DNA of 64,000 nt from Cyrtodaria siliqua (lineage: Eukaryota > Mollusca > Bivalvia > Adapedonta > Hiatellidae). This document shows positions 46,593-55,289 of the stretch, one piece after another. Location of the stretch: positions 1 to 64,000 of the forward strand of contig JAWPHD010001814.1 of the NCBI GenBank assembly GCA_037043455.1. Direction: 5' to 3'. Made by a program: the position numbers and the translations under genes. Every line of letters starts with the position of its first letter. The first letter of the stretch is position 1. The notes under the pieces are model-generated. The model saw only the letters and a program-made list of their open reading frames with translations. It searched no databases and was not told the DNA's origin.

Positions 46593-47077
46593 GAAAAATA
46601 ATCTTCGTCAAAGGTCCCGTTAATGTGTTTAATTTCAAAATCATGGTAGGTGACGTCGCAGTTTGGAATCATCTTTAACATTAGCGCTGTGGTAATGACA
46701 CTTTTTATAAGTTTCTTTTCCTTAATGTCGCACTCCAACCCAAGCACGTACTTGTCAATTAACCTCAGTTTGTCCCTACTTTTCACGTTCTTCCACAGCT
46801 TCATGGAGTCCTTTATATCTCGCTCCATTTTGAAATAGTCGGTGTCTTCTTCTTCTTTGGGCCACAATAAATCGTTGAGACGATCTTTAGCTTCGTCCGT
46901 GTACGCTTCGGGAATGATGAAACTTTCTCCTTTGTCGGTGACTAGCGTCGACACGTCGTCAGTCGGTTGGTTGTCCAAAATCATGCCACATTTTCCAAAT
47001 CCCAGCAACTCTAGCTGCCTGTGTCTTTCCTTGTTTTGTTTCGACTTTGCAACAATAAAAGAAAAATGGATAAAACC
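46553..47077 (-). CDS. Unrecognised Polinton protein, start not resolved
   Basis: Open frame with no ATG at the expected place: 'RHRQLELLGFGKCGMILDNQ' is in frame, but the frame runs upstream to a stop at 47078-47080 without ATG; the first in-frame ATG (46984) cuts into what looks conserved. A lost start, small frameshift or intron is possible. About 150-165 residues, acidic, with 'YTDEAKDRLNDLLWPKEEED' and 'KLRLIDKYVLGLE'. The last ten residues 'SNANSNANSN' are translated from the minisatellite, so the original C-terminus has probably been replaced. No catalytic motif seen. Confidence 0.5.
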   Translation of the reverse strand, partial: GFIHFSFIVAKSKQNKERHRQLELLGFGKCGMILDNQPTDDVSTLVTDKGESFIIPEAYTDEAKDRLNDLLWPKEEEDTDYFKMERDIKDSMKLWKNVKSRDKLRLIDKYVLGLECDIKEKKLIKSVITTALMLKMIPNCDVTYHDFEIKHINGTFDEDYFSNLSNANSNANSN

Positions 47078-47127
47078 TCATTTTAATCTAGTACTCCAAA
47101 CTCTTAATAGCAACATGCTGTTAAACA

Positions 47128-47778
47128 TTATTCAACCCAATAACCAGTGGGTTGGTCAGTCCTCAAAATTAACTTGGAATATTTAGTCTTTGCTAAAGCT
47201 TTTCTTATTCTGGTTCTCTCTTCCAGCGTTGGAATAACATCATTTTCTCTCAAACAATTTTCATAACTATCTCTGTCCTTGGTGTAAAACATACACAACC
47301 ATTTTGCTTGCTCCCGCAAATCTTTCAATACAGAATTATATCTCTGTGAAATGACCCATACTGATTGTTTAGCGTGACGACCGGAGAATGCCAACTCTGA
47401 TAACATATCTTTTTTCTTTGTTAATTCTTTTGTGGCGGAGCAATCATCAATGATGTATAGTGTGGGCTTGCCAGCATATTGTTTGAAAAATAAACGCAAC
47501 AGTTCTTGTAGCATTTCTTTGTCGTTGCTCACGTGATTGACAATTATTATTTTTTTATCTCTCGGGTTTTTCACATCTCCTATCCAGGGTCTATTTTTAT
47601 AAGCCTCGTTCCACTCTATGGTTGGACACAATATAATTATATGTTCAAAAACTCCAACATACTCTTGTTCAAGTATGTCAAGAACAAACTCTGTTTTGCC
47701 GCAGCCTGTCTGACCGCAGATAATGGCACTGTGTGGATATTTAGGATATTTAGTATCGTACTTCCTTGAATCTTCCAT
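47128..47778 (-). CDS. ATP: Packaging ATPase (A32/FtsK-HerA type)
   Basis: 216 residues, intact. Walker A 'GQTGCGKT' (22-29), Walker B 'LYIIDD' (107-112), then 'ELAFSGRHAKQSVWVISQRY', a sensor/arginine region typical of poxvirus A32-like ATPases. Such enzymes pump genomes into capsids. Its ATG at 47776-47778 ('MEDSRKYD') lies in the upper copy of a 238-bp tandem duplication, so the ancestral start 'MRKSISK' at 48037 is now attached to a truncated copy. No TATATAAAA motif precedes the present ATG, so expression may be impaired. Confidence 0.92.
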   Translation of the reverse strand: MEDSRKYDTKYPKYPHSAIICGQTGCGKTEFVLDILEQEYVGVFEHIIILCPTIEWNEAYKNRPWIGDVKNPRDKKIIIVNHVSNDKEMLQELLRLFFKQYAGKPTLYIIDDCSATKELTKKKDMLSELAFSGRHAKQSVWVISQRYNSVLKDLREQAKWLCMFYTKDRDSYENCLRENDVIPTLEERTRIRKALAKTKYSKLILRTDQPTGYWVE

Positions 47779-48024
47779 CTTTCGAATTTTTTTTATCTCT
47801 CGGGTTTTTCACATCTCCTATCCAGGGTCTATTTTTATAAGCCTCGTTCCACTCTATGGTTGGACACAATATAATTATATGTTCAAAAACTCCAACATAC
47901 TCTTGTTCAAGTATGTCAAGAACAAACTCTGTTTTGCCGCAGCCTGTCTGACCGCAGATAATGGCACTGTGTGGATATTTAGGATATTTAGTATCGTACT
48001 TCCTTGAATCTTCCATCTTCGAAA
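47549..48024. repeat. 238-bp tandem duplication
   Basis: Copies of the same sequence start at a spacing of 238 bp ('ctcgggtttttcacatctcc' at 47561 and 47799; 'cttccttgaatcttccatct' at 47761 and 47999). The copies are almost identical, so the event is recent. The junction lies in a T-run near 47785-47796. Confidence 0.92.
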
Positions 48025-48037
48025 TTGATTTGCGCAT
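47787..48037 (-). pseudogene. Duplicated 5' fragment of the packaging ATPase
   Basis: Starts at the likely ancestral ATG (48035-48037) and is identical in protein to the ATPase through 'VKNPRDKK'. It then runs across the duplication junction and terminates at 47750. It includes an intact P-loop but no Walker B. Its first 50 bp overlap the end of the capsid gene in another frame. Confidence 0.85.
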
Positions 48038-49255
48038 CTTGTATTATATATAGATAAATATTTAAAAGTTGATCTGCATCAGCTTTTTTATTTATGAGTA
48101 TCGATATACCGCCCCCACCGCCGCCCTCTATTCTTCTTCCACTGCCGTGTAATAATTTGTCATCACATGTTCTAAGGTCAAGCCACAAAGCATATGCTTT
48201 TGTTAGATAGGTCTCAAGAGAAACATGGGTAAAGTATAAGTCCTTCGCCACTATGTCTCTTTGTTTCTTTTTGATGTTAAGGCAAAATATTTGTTGATTT
48301 TATCCCAATGCTGATATGCCCTCATGCCCTGACTATACAACTGATTTGGTACGCCCTCTATTGTCATTTCCACCTTTTCAATCATTGGGTTGTAAAAGGA
48401 TTCCGTGTCTGTTCTTTCTGGGTCTTCAAACAGCATTAAAATACCTTTCATGCTCCGTGCTGGTGTATTAATGTCGATATTCCAAAGGGTATCAGATTTG
48501 TTTACTATTATTTTTCTAAGTTGCAAGATACGATCATACATAAATGACATTTTACCATTGGTTTGCTGTCTTATTTGTCTGGCTAATTCAACATCACTAA
48601 CCGTATCAAATTCCAAGCAGATATTTTTTATTACATAATATGCATCATCATCACTGCTTTTGATAACTTTGTTATACTCGTTAAACGTTAATTCATATTC
48701 TAACCTATCACCAAGCCCCGCTTGATAAAATGGCATATGACTTTCTAACATTTCAAAGTCCAGTGGAATGCAAAATCTATTTCCATAAGCTGCTGCTACA
48801 GCTTCATCTTCGGTGTCTGAGGATTTATCTCCCGCGCCAATTCTATGTTTTAGCATGTTTGCTTTACCCACACCTTGGTAAACCATGTTTTGTCGTTCGC
48901 TAGGGCTTTTCCATAAATCTACATAACAATGATATATATCACTGTCATTTATTGACATGACTTCGTTACCACTTATTCTGATTGTCAGTTTTTTCACAAT
49001 TGTTTTACCCAGATTCTGGTATAGAGTAGCGTTGGCGTCTGTTCTGCTTTTAAGTTCTATTTCAAAGGCAAGACGAGCAGTACGTGGAACTTTCACATCA
49101 TTAGTACTTAGATTGGGAAATCTCACAAGCAGTCGCTGGGTTTGGTCTATCGTTGAAGGGTTGTTAGTAACAACTACACTTGTGCGGATGCCCTTGGCAC
49201 CATGAGGTTCTCTGAGTTTTCTATGAGGATTGAGTTTACTTCCGTAAGCTGACAT
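47988..49255 (-). pseudogene. Major capsid protein (double jelly-roll type), one frameshift
   Basis: About 422 codons. Start ATG at 49253-49255 ('MSAYGSKLNPHRKL') with 'tatatttaaaaac' upstream. The first 334 residues are open: 'VKVPRTARLAFEIELKS', 'YGNRFCIPLDFEMLESHMPF', 'DRLEYELTFNEY', 'MIEKVEMTIEGVPNQLYSQG'. These are features of the Polinton/adintovirus hexon-like protein. At a T5 run (48268-48272, A5 in the coding sense) the frame shifts and stops at 48251. The remaining 87 codons continue in the next frame ('DLRTCDDKLLHGSGRRIEGG', ending 'EDGRFKEVRY') to a stop at 47988. The end overlaps the ATPase start by 50 bp. Assignment by pattern and context, not by search. Confidence 0.88.
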
Positions 49256-49315
49256 GTTTTTAAATATACATATATATTTTTTTATTTTTATTTTTTTTTT
49301 AAATAAAAATAAACA
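49256..49315. promoter_or_regulatory. Bidirectional AT-rich promoter between MCP and the 49316 gene
   Basis: Sixty bases of almost pure A/T separate two divergent ATGs, including 'taaatatacatatatatttt' next to the MCP start and 'aaataaaaataaac' next to the other. A similar short divergent gap stands at 51881-51908 and 44081-44121. Confidence 0.5.
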
Positions 49316-50622
49316 ATGGCTGAGTTTGACAATCCTACGTTTGATCCAGATGCTTATGCAGATGAATTACTTGATGAAGAATTTATACAACCTGGCTTAG
49401 AATTTCAGACACAAATTGTAAATGAAAATAATCATATTAATCAGCTTCAAGGGGAAGATAAAATAAAAGAACAGCTCACACAAAAAAGTGGTTAGTAGAT
49501 CAATTTTTTACTGAAGTTAATGCTGAGATCAGCGGAATTGATTATAAAGATGATTTCAGAGCGGCTGAGGATGAAAACGGTAGAACAATGTTATATGCAG
49601 TTCGGTTGGGGACGGATGACGTCCCACTTACCTATTATAGGGGAAATAATCCAAACGAAGCAATCAATTTTTATAAGCTGGACACTTTAGTTAAAAAACA
49701 TGGTATTGACTTTGTGAAAAACACTTTAAAAATGTATGATTATTTAGTTCCACGTGAAAGAGTTGCTCGGGGTAGGGCAGGATTAGCAGCCTTGGCAAAA
49801 ACAAGAGATACCATCGCTGCAGAGAATATACCATTGCAAACTTTTTCAACAACTGAAGATGTACAAAATACAGTAGATGCTGTAATTACAATTGAGAGTA
49901 ATTTGAGTAATACAATAGATGAAACTTATTCTAAAACACAACCAGAAGATCTAACACTGCGAGAGATACGAGGTTTAGATAAGAGATTACAAAGCTTTCG
50001 TGGAGAACTTACTAATAATCTCTCAAAGCTCACTGAGCTTGATAAAGACATAGCAAAAGAAAAACAAAAATTAGAACAGGTGAGCACCCCCGGGCGGGAG
50101 GATGAGTTTCAACAAGAGCGTCTACGTGACAGAATAAAAAACTTGGAAGATGAAAAAAGTGCACGACTTGAAGCGGCGAATGAAAACAAAGAAGCATTAC
50201 GCAGTCAAATAAACAGGATAAAAGAAACTATAAATAAGGTGTTAAGAGAAGACACAACATTGGGTGAGAGAATCAAAACCTTGTTTAGGGAGCAAGGTAT
50301 TACTATGGTTAGTATTTTGACCGCCTTGGGTATGATTATTGGGGTATTAGTTGAGGCCATTATTCCCACAACGGGAGGGACTGTTCCAACTCCAAAACCT
50401 AAACCATCAAGTGCCAAGGATTGGATAAAAAAACAACTAGGTAATCTTGGTAAACTTCTTGCTAACCTAGCTGGTAAAGCAGCAGCAGCTTTACCAGGAG
50501 TTATTGGTGCAATAGTATCATGGTTTTTATCTGCAACAGGTAATGTTATTAACTGGCTTGCTAACAATCTATGGGCTTTGCTTGTTGCCGCTGTTGGGTT
50601 GCTATATGTGGCAGCCAAATAG
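49316..50622 (+). pseudogene. Coiled-coil membrane protein of Polinton, one frameshift
   Basis: Start ATG at 49316 ('MAEFDNPTFDPDAYADELLD'). The frame stops at TAG 49493-49495 just after an A6 run (49482-49487). The next frame is open from there to 50622, with 'WLVDQFFTEV' right after the run, pointing to a one-base loss in the run. About 435 codons. The centre is coiled coil (about 150-275); then 'GITMVSILTALGMIIGVLVE', a proline/lysine linker, and a C-terminal glycine/alanine-rich amphipathic and hydrophobic region ('LAGKAAAALPGVIGAIVSWF'). Such tails fit a membrane-active or internal virion protein (inference). Confidence 0.75.
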
Positions 50623-50626
50623 TGGT

Positions 50627-51880
50627 TTAGTAAATCTCGTAGATAAGTAATGCAGCAAGACCTAGTACTATAGAACCAACAATTATGGTTGTTTTGTTAT
50701 CTTCGTGTTCAATCGCTATTTTTTGTATTGGTTCCACAGTTTTATGTATTGATTTATCAGAATGTTCCGGTAAAAATTTCTTTGTTGTTGTGCCTTGAAA
50801 AGGTTGAACACTTTTTGGCGGTACTGGTTTTACATTTACATCATTATTTAATCCTAATGCTTGTGTATCGGTTGCTATTACAATTTCATTATTGTAGTCT
50901 TGTATTGTTCCAATTCTCAACTCCATGTCACCCGGAGACATGTACAATCCACTTCCATAGACAAAATTTACTTTACTTCTTGCATATTATAGGGTGGTTT
51001 CATATCTTGAAATTTGACTGGGCAAGTCAATGGGGCTGTTAATTGCGTCCTCTATGTTAGCTAAAAATTGTTTTTGTGCATCAAATGCCGTTCCAGTTCC
51101 AAGTATATCTGTTTTTGTTTGGGATTGTGAGCCAAGGATTGCCCAGCAGTATGTTCTTATGCTGTCATTGATGCGTTCTACCCCAGATCTTGTAAATCCA
51201 GATGAACAATCTAGTATAAAAGTAGACCAGCTGTTGTCAGCCTCAGATCCTTGGGCAATGTAATCAATGTGATATGTTTTATCACTCTCATAGACTGTAA
51301 AACTCATCGTTTTGTTGTCGTATACAGTATTTTCCAAAGGATGATAACCAATATGTGTCCAGTAATTATAAATTGTTCCTAGACCATGATTATAACTTTG
51401 TTTCTGTCTCCAGTCTAAATATAAGTTAACGTTAAACTCCTTGCATATTCTCTCGTACGCGTTTCAGTTATATGTGTTATTAAACGCATTCCAATTTGAG
51501 TCTTGCGGCATTGCTACACTCATCTCAAATAATATTCTTCTAACTTGGTAATAGACATGAAATCGAAATAACGAACCCACCAAGGCATCAGCTTTTAGAT
51601 GGTTGTTAAAATCAATACCACATCCAGTTGTCGCGCACCAAATGGCAAAATTCAACTAGTTCTGCCAAAATAACATCCAATCTGTTCCCCAGCGTTGGAC
51701 TATAGCATCTGATTTGACGTATGGGAGTTTGTATTTTTCAAAGACATTGGGAAATGATGCTTTAAAGCCTTTACCGTTGGATGTAATGATTATGTTTTGA
51801 TTTATTATATCTATCACTTTCTTGCTGAAAGTACTTAAATAGTGAGCATCCGGGTTATATTTGAATTCTTTAGAAATCAT
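50627..51880 (-). pseudogene. Large conserved Polinton structural gene with three in-frame stops
   Basis: One frame of 417 codons runs from ATG 51878-51880 ('MISKEFKYNPDAHYL', 'aataaaa' upstream) to a stop at 50627, broken by TAG 51656-51658, TGA 51464-51466 and TAA 50987-50989. Conserved-looking blocks stand on both sides of each stop: 'SDAIVQRWGTDWMLFWQN', 'FAIWCATTGCGIDFNNHLKA', 'GLGTIYNYWTHIGYHP', 'SGVERINDSIRTYCWAILGS', 'GTGTAFDAQKQFLANIEDAI'. The C-terminus has a proline-rich part and a transmembrane helix 'TIIVGSIVLGLAALLIYEIY'. I recognise it as a conserved Polinton virion-type gene of uncertain role. Three stops make it clearly dead. Confidence 0.85.
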
Positions 51881-51908
51881 TTTTATTTATATATATTAAT
51901 AAAAAAAA

Positions 51909-52555
51909 TGTTTCATACCATTTCAAACATAGACAGCTCTATTCACTTACAACAGTATGTTGATAATAGAAATGGAGATAAGCGCGTTGGATTGAAAAGT
52001 TTTACATACACTATCGGTTGGTTTAATGTTGATGGAGAAGTCATAAAGACAAGAAACCCAGATAAAACGCAAACTATATATGGTGGACTCTATAACTTTC
52101 AAGACTTGGTAGACAGGTTTAAAGAGCTTAATGAAGATATTATCCTAACCATTTATACGCAAAAAGCTTTAGCAGTTCTAGATACGCCAATAGAGACACG
52201 AATGTCAACCCGTCTTTCAAATATGCTGGGATTCAAAGACAGAAGATGGATAAAAGGTCTTCGTGTGGGAGATTGCCCAATTGATTTAGCTCCTTATAAA
52301 CAGCTCTATGTTCATCTGGAACAAATTAATACAAGTGGTAATTATTTCAATGGTAAGCCAAGCACTGTTATAGGGGTTGTACCTGTAGTAAATAAGCAGT
52401 ATGGAGATATTGTATATACACCTTATTTTTATCCTGAATATCACCGTCTTTCGGGTGGTACAATTTCGGAATTAAAAATAGAAGTCAAAGATGAGCATGG
52501 CGACAAGATAGATAATCACGGCTTGCCCATGAGTTGTGTTTTAGAAATTATTTAA
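51909..52555 (+). CDS. Candidate minor capsid protein (single jelly roll)
   Basis: 215 residues from the ATG at 51909, preceded by 'tatatatattaataaaaaaa' and divergent from the 51880 gene; the longer frame from 51842 is rejected because it would overlap that start. Beta-rich: 'VGLKSFTYTIGWFNVDGE', 'MSTRLSNMLGFKDRRWI', 'YKQLYVHLEQINTSGNYFNG', and the end 'ISELKIEVKDEHGD', 'NHGLPMSCVLEII'. A jelly-roll penton-type capsid protein is expected in Polintons, and this is the best candidate by length, predicted strands and position. Intact. Confidence 0.65.
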
Positions 52556-52573
52556 AAAATATATATAAAAACG

Positions 52574-53062
52574 ATGAGTATATTTGGACCTAAAAAAACA
52601 GATGACTTAGAGGCTTTGATAAATGATGTTCAAAATTTATATAGGCGAGCTGTGCCTATTGTTAACCGAGTTGATACTCTTAAATATGGGATTATAACAC
52701 TCTGTGCGGAGGCTAAGGGTCCTATTACAATGAATAGAGTACTCTCATTTGGTAACGGTGGAGCAGAAACAAATGTGGGGTATGTTATGACACGCCGTGG
52801 TCTGATTATGGGAATAGGTTTAGCATGTGACCGATTAGTTGGCGATGTCACTGTCATAGTTACTGTCGATGGTGTTGAACAACCCAATTATGGTATAACG
52901 CTTCACACCACCCCACGCAAACACGATAACTTTGATAGTCCTTTAGAGATTGGTGCTGGTTCTGTTGTCAACTTTGTATGCAAGGTTGCTAACGCTACCG
53001 CTGTAAATACGGTGGTGTCATTATTGATTGAATTAATTTTTTTTTTTCTTATTAAAAAATGA
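52574..53062 (+). CDS. Beta-rich Polinton protein, possible fibre/receptor or structural
   Basis: 162 residues. ATG at 52574 preceded by 'atatatataaaaacg'. A short helical N-terminus ('DDLEALINDVQNLYRRAVP') is followed by beta strands ('TMNRVLSFGNGG', 'GYVMTRRGLIMGIGL', 'VTVIVTVDGVEQPNYGITLH') and 'VVNFVCKVANATAVNTVVSL'. The C-terminal 'IFFFLIKK' comes from a T-run and may be an extension caused by its length. The layout, helix then beta head, fits a small trimeric surface protein, but that is inference. Its TGA overlaps the next ATG (ATGA). Confidence 0.6.
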   Translation: MSIFGPKKTDDLEALINDVQNLYRRAVPIVNRVDTLKYGIITLCAEAKGPITMNRVLSFGNGGAETNVGYVMTRRGLIMGIGLACDRLVGDVTVIVTVDGVEQPNYGITLHTTPRKHDNFDSPLEIGAGSVVNFVCKVANATAVNTVVSLLIELIFFFLIKK

Positions 53063-53622
53063 AACAACCGACAGCACCATTATATCCGGAGTTGTCAGAG
53101 GACGTACATAATTATAGATTACAAAAAATTTCAGAGATTGAACAAAAGTTCATTACAGAGCGAGACACACGCAAGTCTCTTTATAAAAAATATAAACGTG
53201 GTATTAATATCACGGATGGAATTGACACTACCTTAATATCTGCAGGTGTTATTATGGCTGGGATTGGATTTGCTGTTCCAGTTTTGTTACCTTTAGAAAT
53301 AGCAGCAATACTATGTGGAGCTACAGGTGTTTGTATTAATTTCATCAGACGCAAGCTTAATGTAAAAGCTCAAAAACATCATAAAATAAAAAATTTGGCA
53401 GAGTCGAAGTTGAATAGTATAAAACAGTTAATATCAAAAGCATTGAGTGATGCACAGATATCTGAGCAAGAGTTTAAGTTGATTTTGGATGAACTGGAGA
53501 GATACTATCATTTGAAAGAACAAAAGACACTTGAAATTAGCGAAGTTCAAAAAAAAGAACTAGTGGAGCAGGGAAGAAAGGAAGCAATGGCAACCTTACA
53601 AAACAGTCTGAAAAGTGTGTGA
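53059..53622 (+). CDS. Conserved Polinton two-helix membrane protein
   Basis: 187 residues. Starts within the ATGA overlap with the previous gene. N-terminus 'APLYPELSEDVHNYRLQKIS', a charged helix, then two hydrophobic segments (about 54-72 'DTTLISAGVIMAGIGFAVPV' and 76-95) and a long amphipathic C-terminal part ('ISKALSDAQISEQEFKLILD'). A conserved-looking Polinton gene; function unknown, a virion membrane-active role is plausible. Intact. Confidence 0.7.
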   Translation: MKQPTAPLYPELSEDVHNYRLQKISEIEQKFITERDTRKSLYKKYKRGINITDGIDTTLISAGVIMAGIGFAVPVLLPLEIAAILCGATGVCINFIRRKLNVKAQKHHKIKNLAESKLNSIKQLISKALSDAQISEQEFKLILDELERYYHLKEQKTLEISEVQKKELVEQGRKEAMATLQNSLKSV

Positions 53623-53725
53623 TAAATTGTTTTAGTAATGTGTATGAGTATGATCCACCACCTTTGTATTCAACATAGCCCACTCACTATAATGTATTAA
53701 GGAAATATATAATACGAAAAAAATA

Positions 53726-54073
53726 ATGGAAATCAATTATCAAAAAGAAAACAATGTTTGCAAATTTCTTAAAATTAGATTACACACTCCATGTAAAAAT
53801 AAGGCTATACAAAATTCTAATTATTGCAGTTCGCATAAGTATCTATTGAAAAGTCAAGTATTACCATGCTCAATATGTAAAAAAAGTACATATGCAAAAA
53901 GTAAAATTTGTGTTTATTGTCGTGTATTGCCATGCTCAAGATGTAAAAAAGGTACAAGAGCAAAAAATAAAATTTGTGCTGGTTGTAGAGTTTTAGTCAG
54001 AATAGTGGATAAATTTATTGGAAATTTTAATTATAATGCTGAGTGCATAAGATTTAGATGTATTCAGGTTTAA
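53726..54073 (+). CDS. Cysteine-rich, likely zinc-binding protein
   Basis: 115 residues. ATG at 53726; 'aaatatataatacg' lies just upstream. Three cysteine modules: 'CKFLKIRLHTPCKNKAI' with 'NYCSSHK', then two tandem 22-residue repeats of the form 'VLPCSxCKKxTxAKxKICxxCR' (about residues 44-88), encoded by a 66-bp tandem duplication. Each repeat offers four cysteines for one zinc. Strongly basic. Role unknown; nucleic-acid binding or regulation is possible. Not a standard Polinton gene that I recognise. Confidence 0.6.
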   Translation: MEINYQKENNVCKFLKIRLHTPCKNKAIQNSNYCSSHKYLLKSQVLPCSICKKSTYAKSKICVYCRVLPCSRCKKGTRAKNKICAGCRVLVRIVDKFIGNFNYNAECIRFRCIQV

Positions 54074-54155
54074 TCACATGATGGCGAGTGGACCAGCTAC
54101 ACCACGATAAAAAAATTGAATCGGTTTAAGAAAAAAATAATCAAGTTATAAAACA

Positions 54156-54587
54156 ATGAGTATAGAAGTCGAATATATAAACGGTATGATTAATAAGATT
54201 AGAGTGAAAGGTTTTCATCTATTGAATCATCAAGCCTGGCAAATTGTTGATAAGTTTATGTCGAGTGATTATGAAAGATTTACAATAGAATCTCTTGTAG
54301 ATTATTCTAAGTTTTCAAGGCCAGCTTTTACACCTAATGAGGAGAGGGAAAATTTCGATTGGGCGCGCTGGGATGCTGCGGAAGTAAATGCAAGGGAAAA
54401 TGAAATGGAGCGTATGAGGGTAAATGAAATGGAGCGTATGAGGGAAGATGAGGATTCTGATGAGGATTCTGATGAGGATTCTGATGAGGATTCTGATTGG
54501 GATGAGATGGTAAATGATGTAATACAGCGACACCTAGAACAAGAACTAGCAAAGGGAATAGAAGCTCATACAGCAGCTGCAGCATAA
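54156..54587 (+). CDS. Acidic repeat protein, unknown
   Basis: 143 residues. ATG at 54156 preceded by 'aagttataaaaca'. The N-terminal 70 residues look folded ('EVEYINGMINKIRVKGFHLL', 'AWQIVDKFMSSDYERFTIES'). A heptad 'NEMERMR' occurs twice (21-bp duplication), followed by 'EDSD' four times (12-bp repeats) and an alanine end. The acidic tail could mimic nucleic acid or bind basic proteins. No family recognised. Confidence 0.55.
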   Translation: MSIEVEYINGMINKIRVKGFHLLNHQAWQIVDKFMSSDYERFTIESLVDYSKFSRPAFTPNEERENFDWARWDAAEVNARENEMERMRVNEMERMREDEDSDEDSDEDSDEDSDWDEMVNDVIQRHLEQELAKGIEAHTAAAA

Positions 54588-54612
54588 ATTATAACATGAA
54601 CATGTTACAATT

Positions 54613-54640
54613 TAATAATGGTTCAAAATACATATTGTAG
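54613..54640 (-). repeat. Extra copy of the TIR inner edge
   Basis: 28 bp ('taataatggttcaaaatac' and 'atattgtag') identical to the inner edge of the right TIR at 55287-55314, and 25 bp identical to that of the left TIR (39136-39160, inverted). After that the sequences diverge. It directly precedes the frame at 54656. Confidence 0.85.
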
Positions 54641-54655
54641 TTATAGTGAAAAGAC

Positions 54656-55059
54656 GCTAAATAAAGATTATCAACGAAGACGTCAAAATTACGGGTTCCG
54701 AAGTAAACCAAAAGACTAAGGATCCGGTTGAGGAAGGATCGTTGTTTGTTAACGAAAATACGTTTGACAAAAAAATGTTAATCATCGCCGATGTTGATTA
54801 TACACAACCCACGTATCAAATTGTCAATGTGTCTTACAGGTACGACGACGAAACAACGGCCCCGTTGTTTATAAAAACGCCCAAACTGTATTCTTCCGGT
54901 GTTGGCAATTATACAGACCTTCTCTCCCGTCTGTTGGAAAAACAAAAAGAAGAAATGGGACAGCAGGAAGATGATGTTTTGAAAGACGAAGAAGAAAAAG
55001 AGAAACAAACATATTCCATGCGCGTCCAAAAAAAACAAGGGTTTGCCGGCGGGCGATAA
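54656..55059 (+). CDS. Unrecognised frame next to right TIR, no ATG
   Basis: Open from just after TAA 54659-54661 to TAA 55057-55059, about 130 codons. It has no ATG before residue 'KKMLIIADVD' (ATG 54775). Sequence 'ITGSEVNQKTKDPVEEGSLF', 'TTAPLFIKTPKLYSSGV', then an acidic helix 'EEMGQQEDDVLKDEEEKE'. Higher GC and different codon use from the neighbouring Polinton genes. It may be a 5'-truncated gene of another Polinton variant joined at the TIR-edge copy. Function unknown. Confidence 0.45.
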
Positions 55060-55289
55060 AAATTATTTTTGTAAAGGAACCGTCTATGCCGGCGCGTACC
55101 CTTGAAAAAAAATGACCCGTCTTTTTTTACGACCAGTAGAAAAGCAAATTAAAGAAGAAACTGGTTGTGCAAAAAAGTAAAAGACTTTTTTTATAGCACG
55201 TTTTTAAAGCCTTAACTCATTTTTAAAAACTCCCCGATTGAAAGGATATGAATTGTTTTAAAGATTCCGCGTCTCTGCCTCCATCGTAA
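55060..55289. other. Spacer between last frame and right TIR
   Basis: Short non-coding stretch. No promoter motif or hairpin stands out. Confidence 0.4.

Noticed and set aside
50205..50618. 137-codon minus-strand frame
   Set aside because: Antisense shadow of the coiled-coil membrane gene.
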